NCBI GenBank assembly: GCA_905221605.1
Contig: CAJNDS010000569.1
Location: forward strand, 718,514-782,513
Direction: 5' to 3'
Length of the DNA stretch: 64,000 bases
Source of the DNA: Symbiodinium natans
Taxonomy: Eukaryota > Sar > Dinophyceae > Suessiales > Symbiodiniaceae
Position 1 is the stretch's first letter; each line of letters starts with the position of its first letter. The position numbers and the translations under genes were made by a program. Below, in pieces: positions 63,585 to 64,000 of this stretch. Under the pieces are notes generated by a model. The model was not told the origin of the DNA and did no database searches. It was given only the letters and a program-made list of their open reading frames with translations.

Positions 63585-64000
63585 CTGCACCACAGCTTCC
63601 AATCCAAGATTGGGAGTTGGTGGACAAGACATGCACTGGCTTGTGGTGTAGAAGTTGAATGGGCGGATAATGGACGAATGGATGGGCAGACAGCTGGACC
63701 CTCCTAACCTTACAAGTGGTCTCGAATCTTCCTGATTTGCTGCGGGGAGGAAGGGGGGGGGGGGGGGTGTCCCTAAGCCTTCAGCCCCTCTTATCTTATC
63801 CCTTGTATAACTGCACATCCAACCGTGTTGACGTTTAAAGAGGGTCAACATCAGCTTCGACTGTTCCAGAGCGGGGGACAAAAAAGAAGGTCCAACATTA
63901 AGGCATTGTGGGGATCTTGCAGCTCACAAATTTCGCAATCGTTCATGGCTACACAAAAAGAACACGATAAGAGTGTGCTTGCTCTGGGCAACTGTGCATT

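Noticed and set aside
1-64000. tRNA or rRNA genes
   Set aside because: I saw no cloverleaf with conserved TTC-A-A box or recognisable rRNA core by eye; a covariance-model scan would be decisive.

Overview
The window looks like nuclear DNA of a dinoflagellate (probably Suessiales/Symbiodiniaceae-like; this is inference). The signs are TTTAGGG/CCCTAAA telomere-type repeats, tiny exons, GC and GA as well as GT 5' splice sites with AG acceptors, nearly all recognisable coding on one strand (minus), and no bacterial operon structure. Gene calls are therefore mostly exons, read by eye from splice signals, phase and repeated protein motifs, without transcript evidence.

Layout. 0-2.2 kb: a minus-strand secreted Cys-rich repeat protein with two introns. 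One is a 96-bp intron made of a short inverted-repeat element plus its target duplication (an introner). 3.6-6.5 kb: a possible plus-strand exon, then the exons of a glutaredoxin-2-like/GST-fold protein on the minus strand. 10.7-11.1 kb: a tandemly duplicated exon interrupted by a second copy of the introner. 11.2-19.8 kb: no gene I can support; telomere-type repeats, simple repeats and small inverted-repeat elements. 19.8-20.8 kb: four zinc-ribbon cassette exons, with three more at 38.4, 51.3 and 57.5 kb. 24.2-30.9 kb: a dense array of 22 short 'WCxRR' cassette exons, largely a higher-order tandem repeat of five cassettes per 1.5-1.65 kb. 32-33.4 kb: unassigned sequence with 36-51-bp tandem duplications. 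33.5-34.9 kb: an intronless 441-codon ORF. 35.6-38.9 kb: a segmental repeat carrying a 45-bp microexon. 40.7-56.6 kb: 23 more WCxRR cassettes in three looser clusters. 58.9-61 kb: exons of an unrecognised gene. 61-64 kb: divergent WCC/WCARR cassettes and EPD microexons.

The main unexplained system is the set of five microexon families: WCxRR, zinc ribbon, ASADDQARLQQ, EERAAAEAEGENMG and EPDAATEGSGDGE. They lie on the same strand. With one exception (a 43-nt copy) their predicted lengths are multiples of three (33-78 nt), so cassettes can be added, lost or skipped without changing frame. This suggests one or a few very large modular genes built by cassette duplication. Comparing homologous cassettes shows the same exon end followed by GA, GC or GT, which supports real non-canonical donors. 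Telomere-type repeats are scattered every 1-2 kb outside the arrays but are absent from the densest array; in one case a TTTAG|GG unit appears to supply a 3' splice site.
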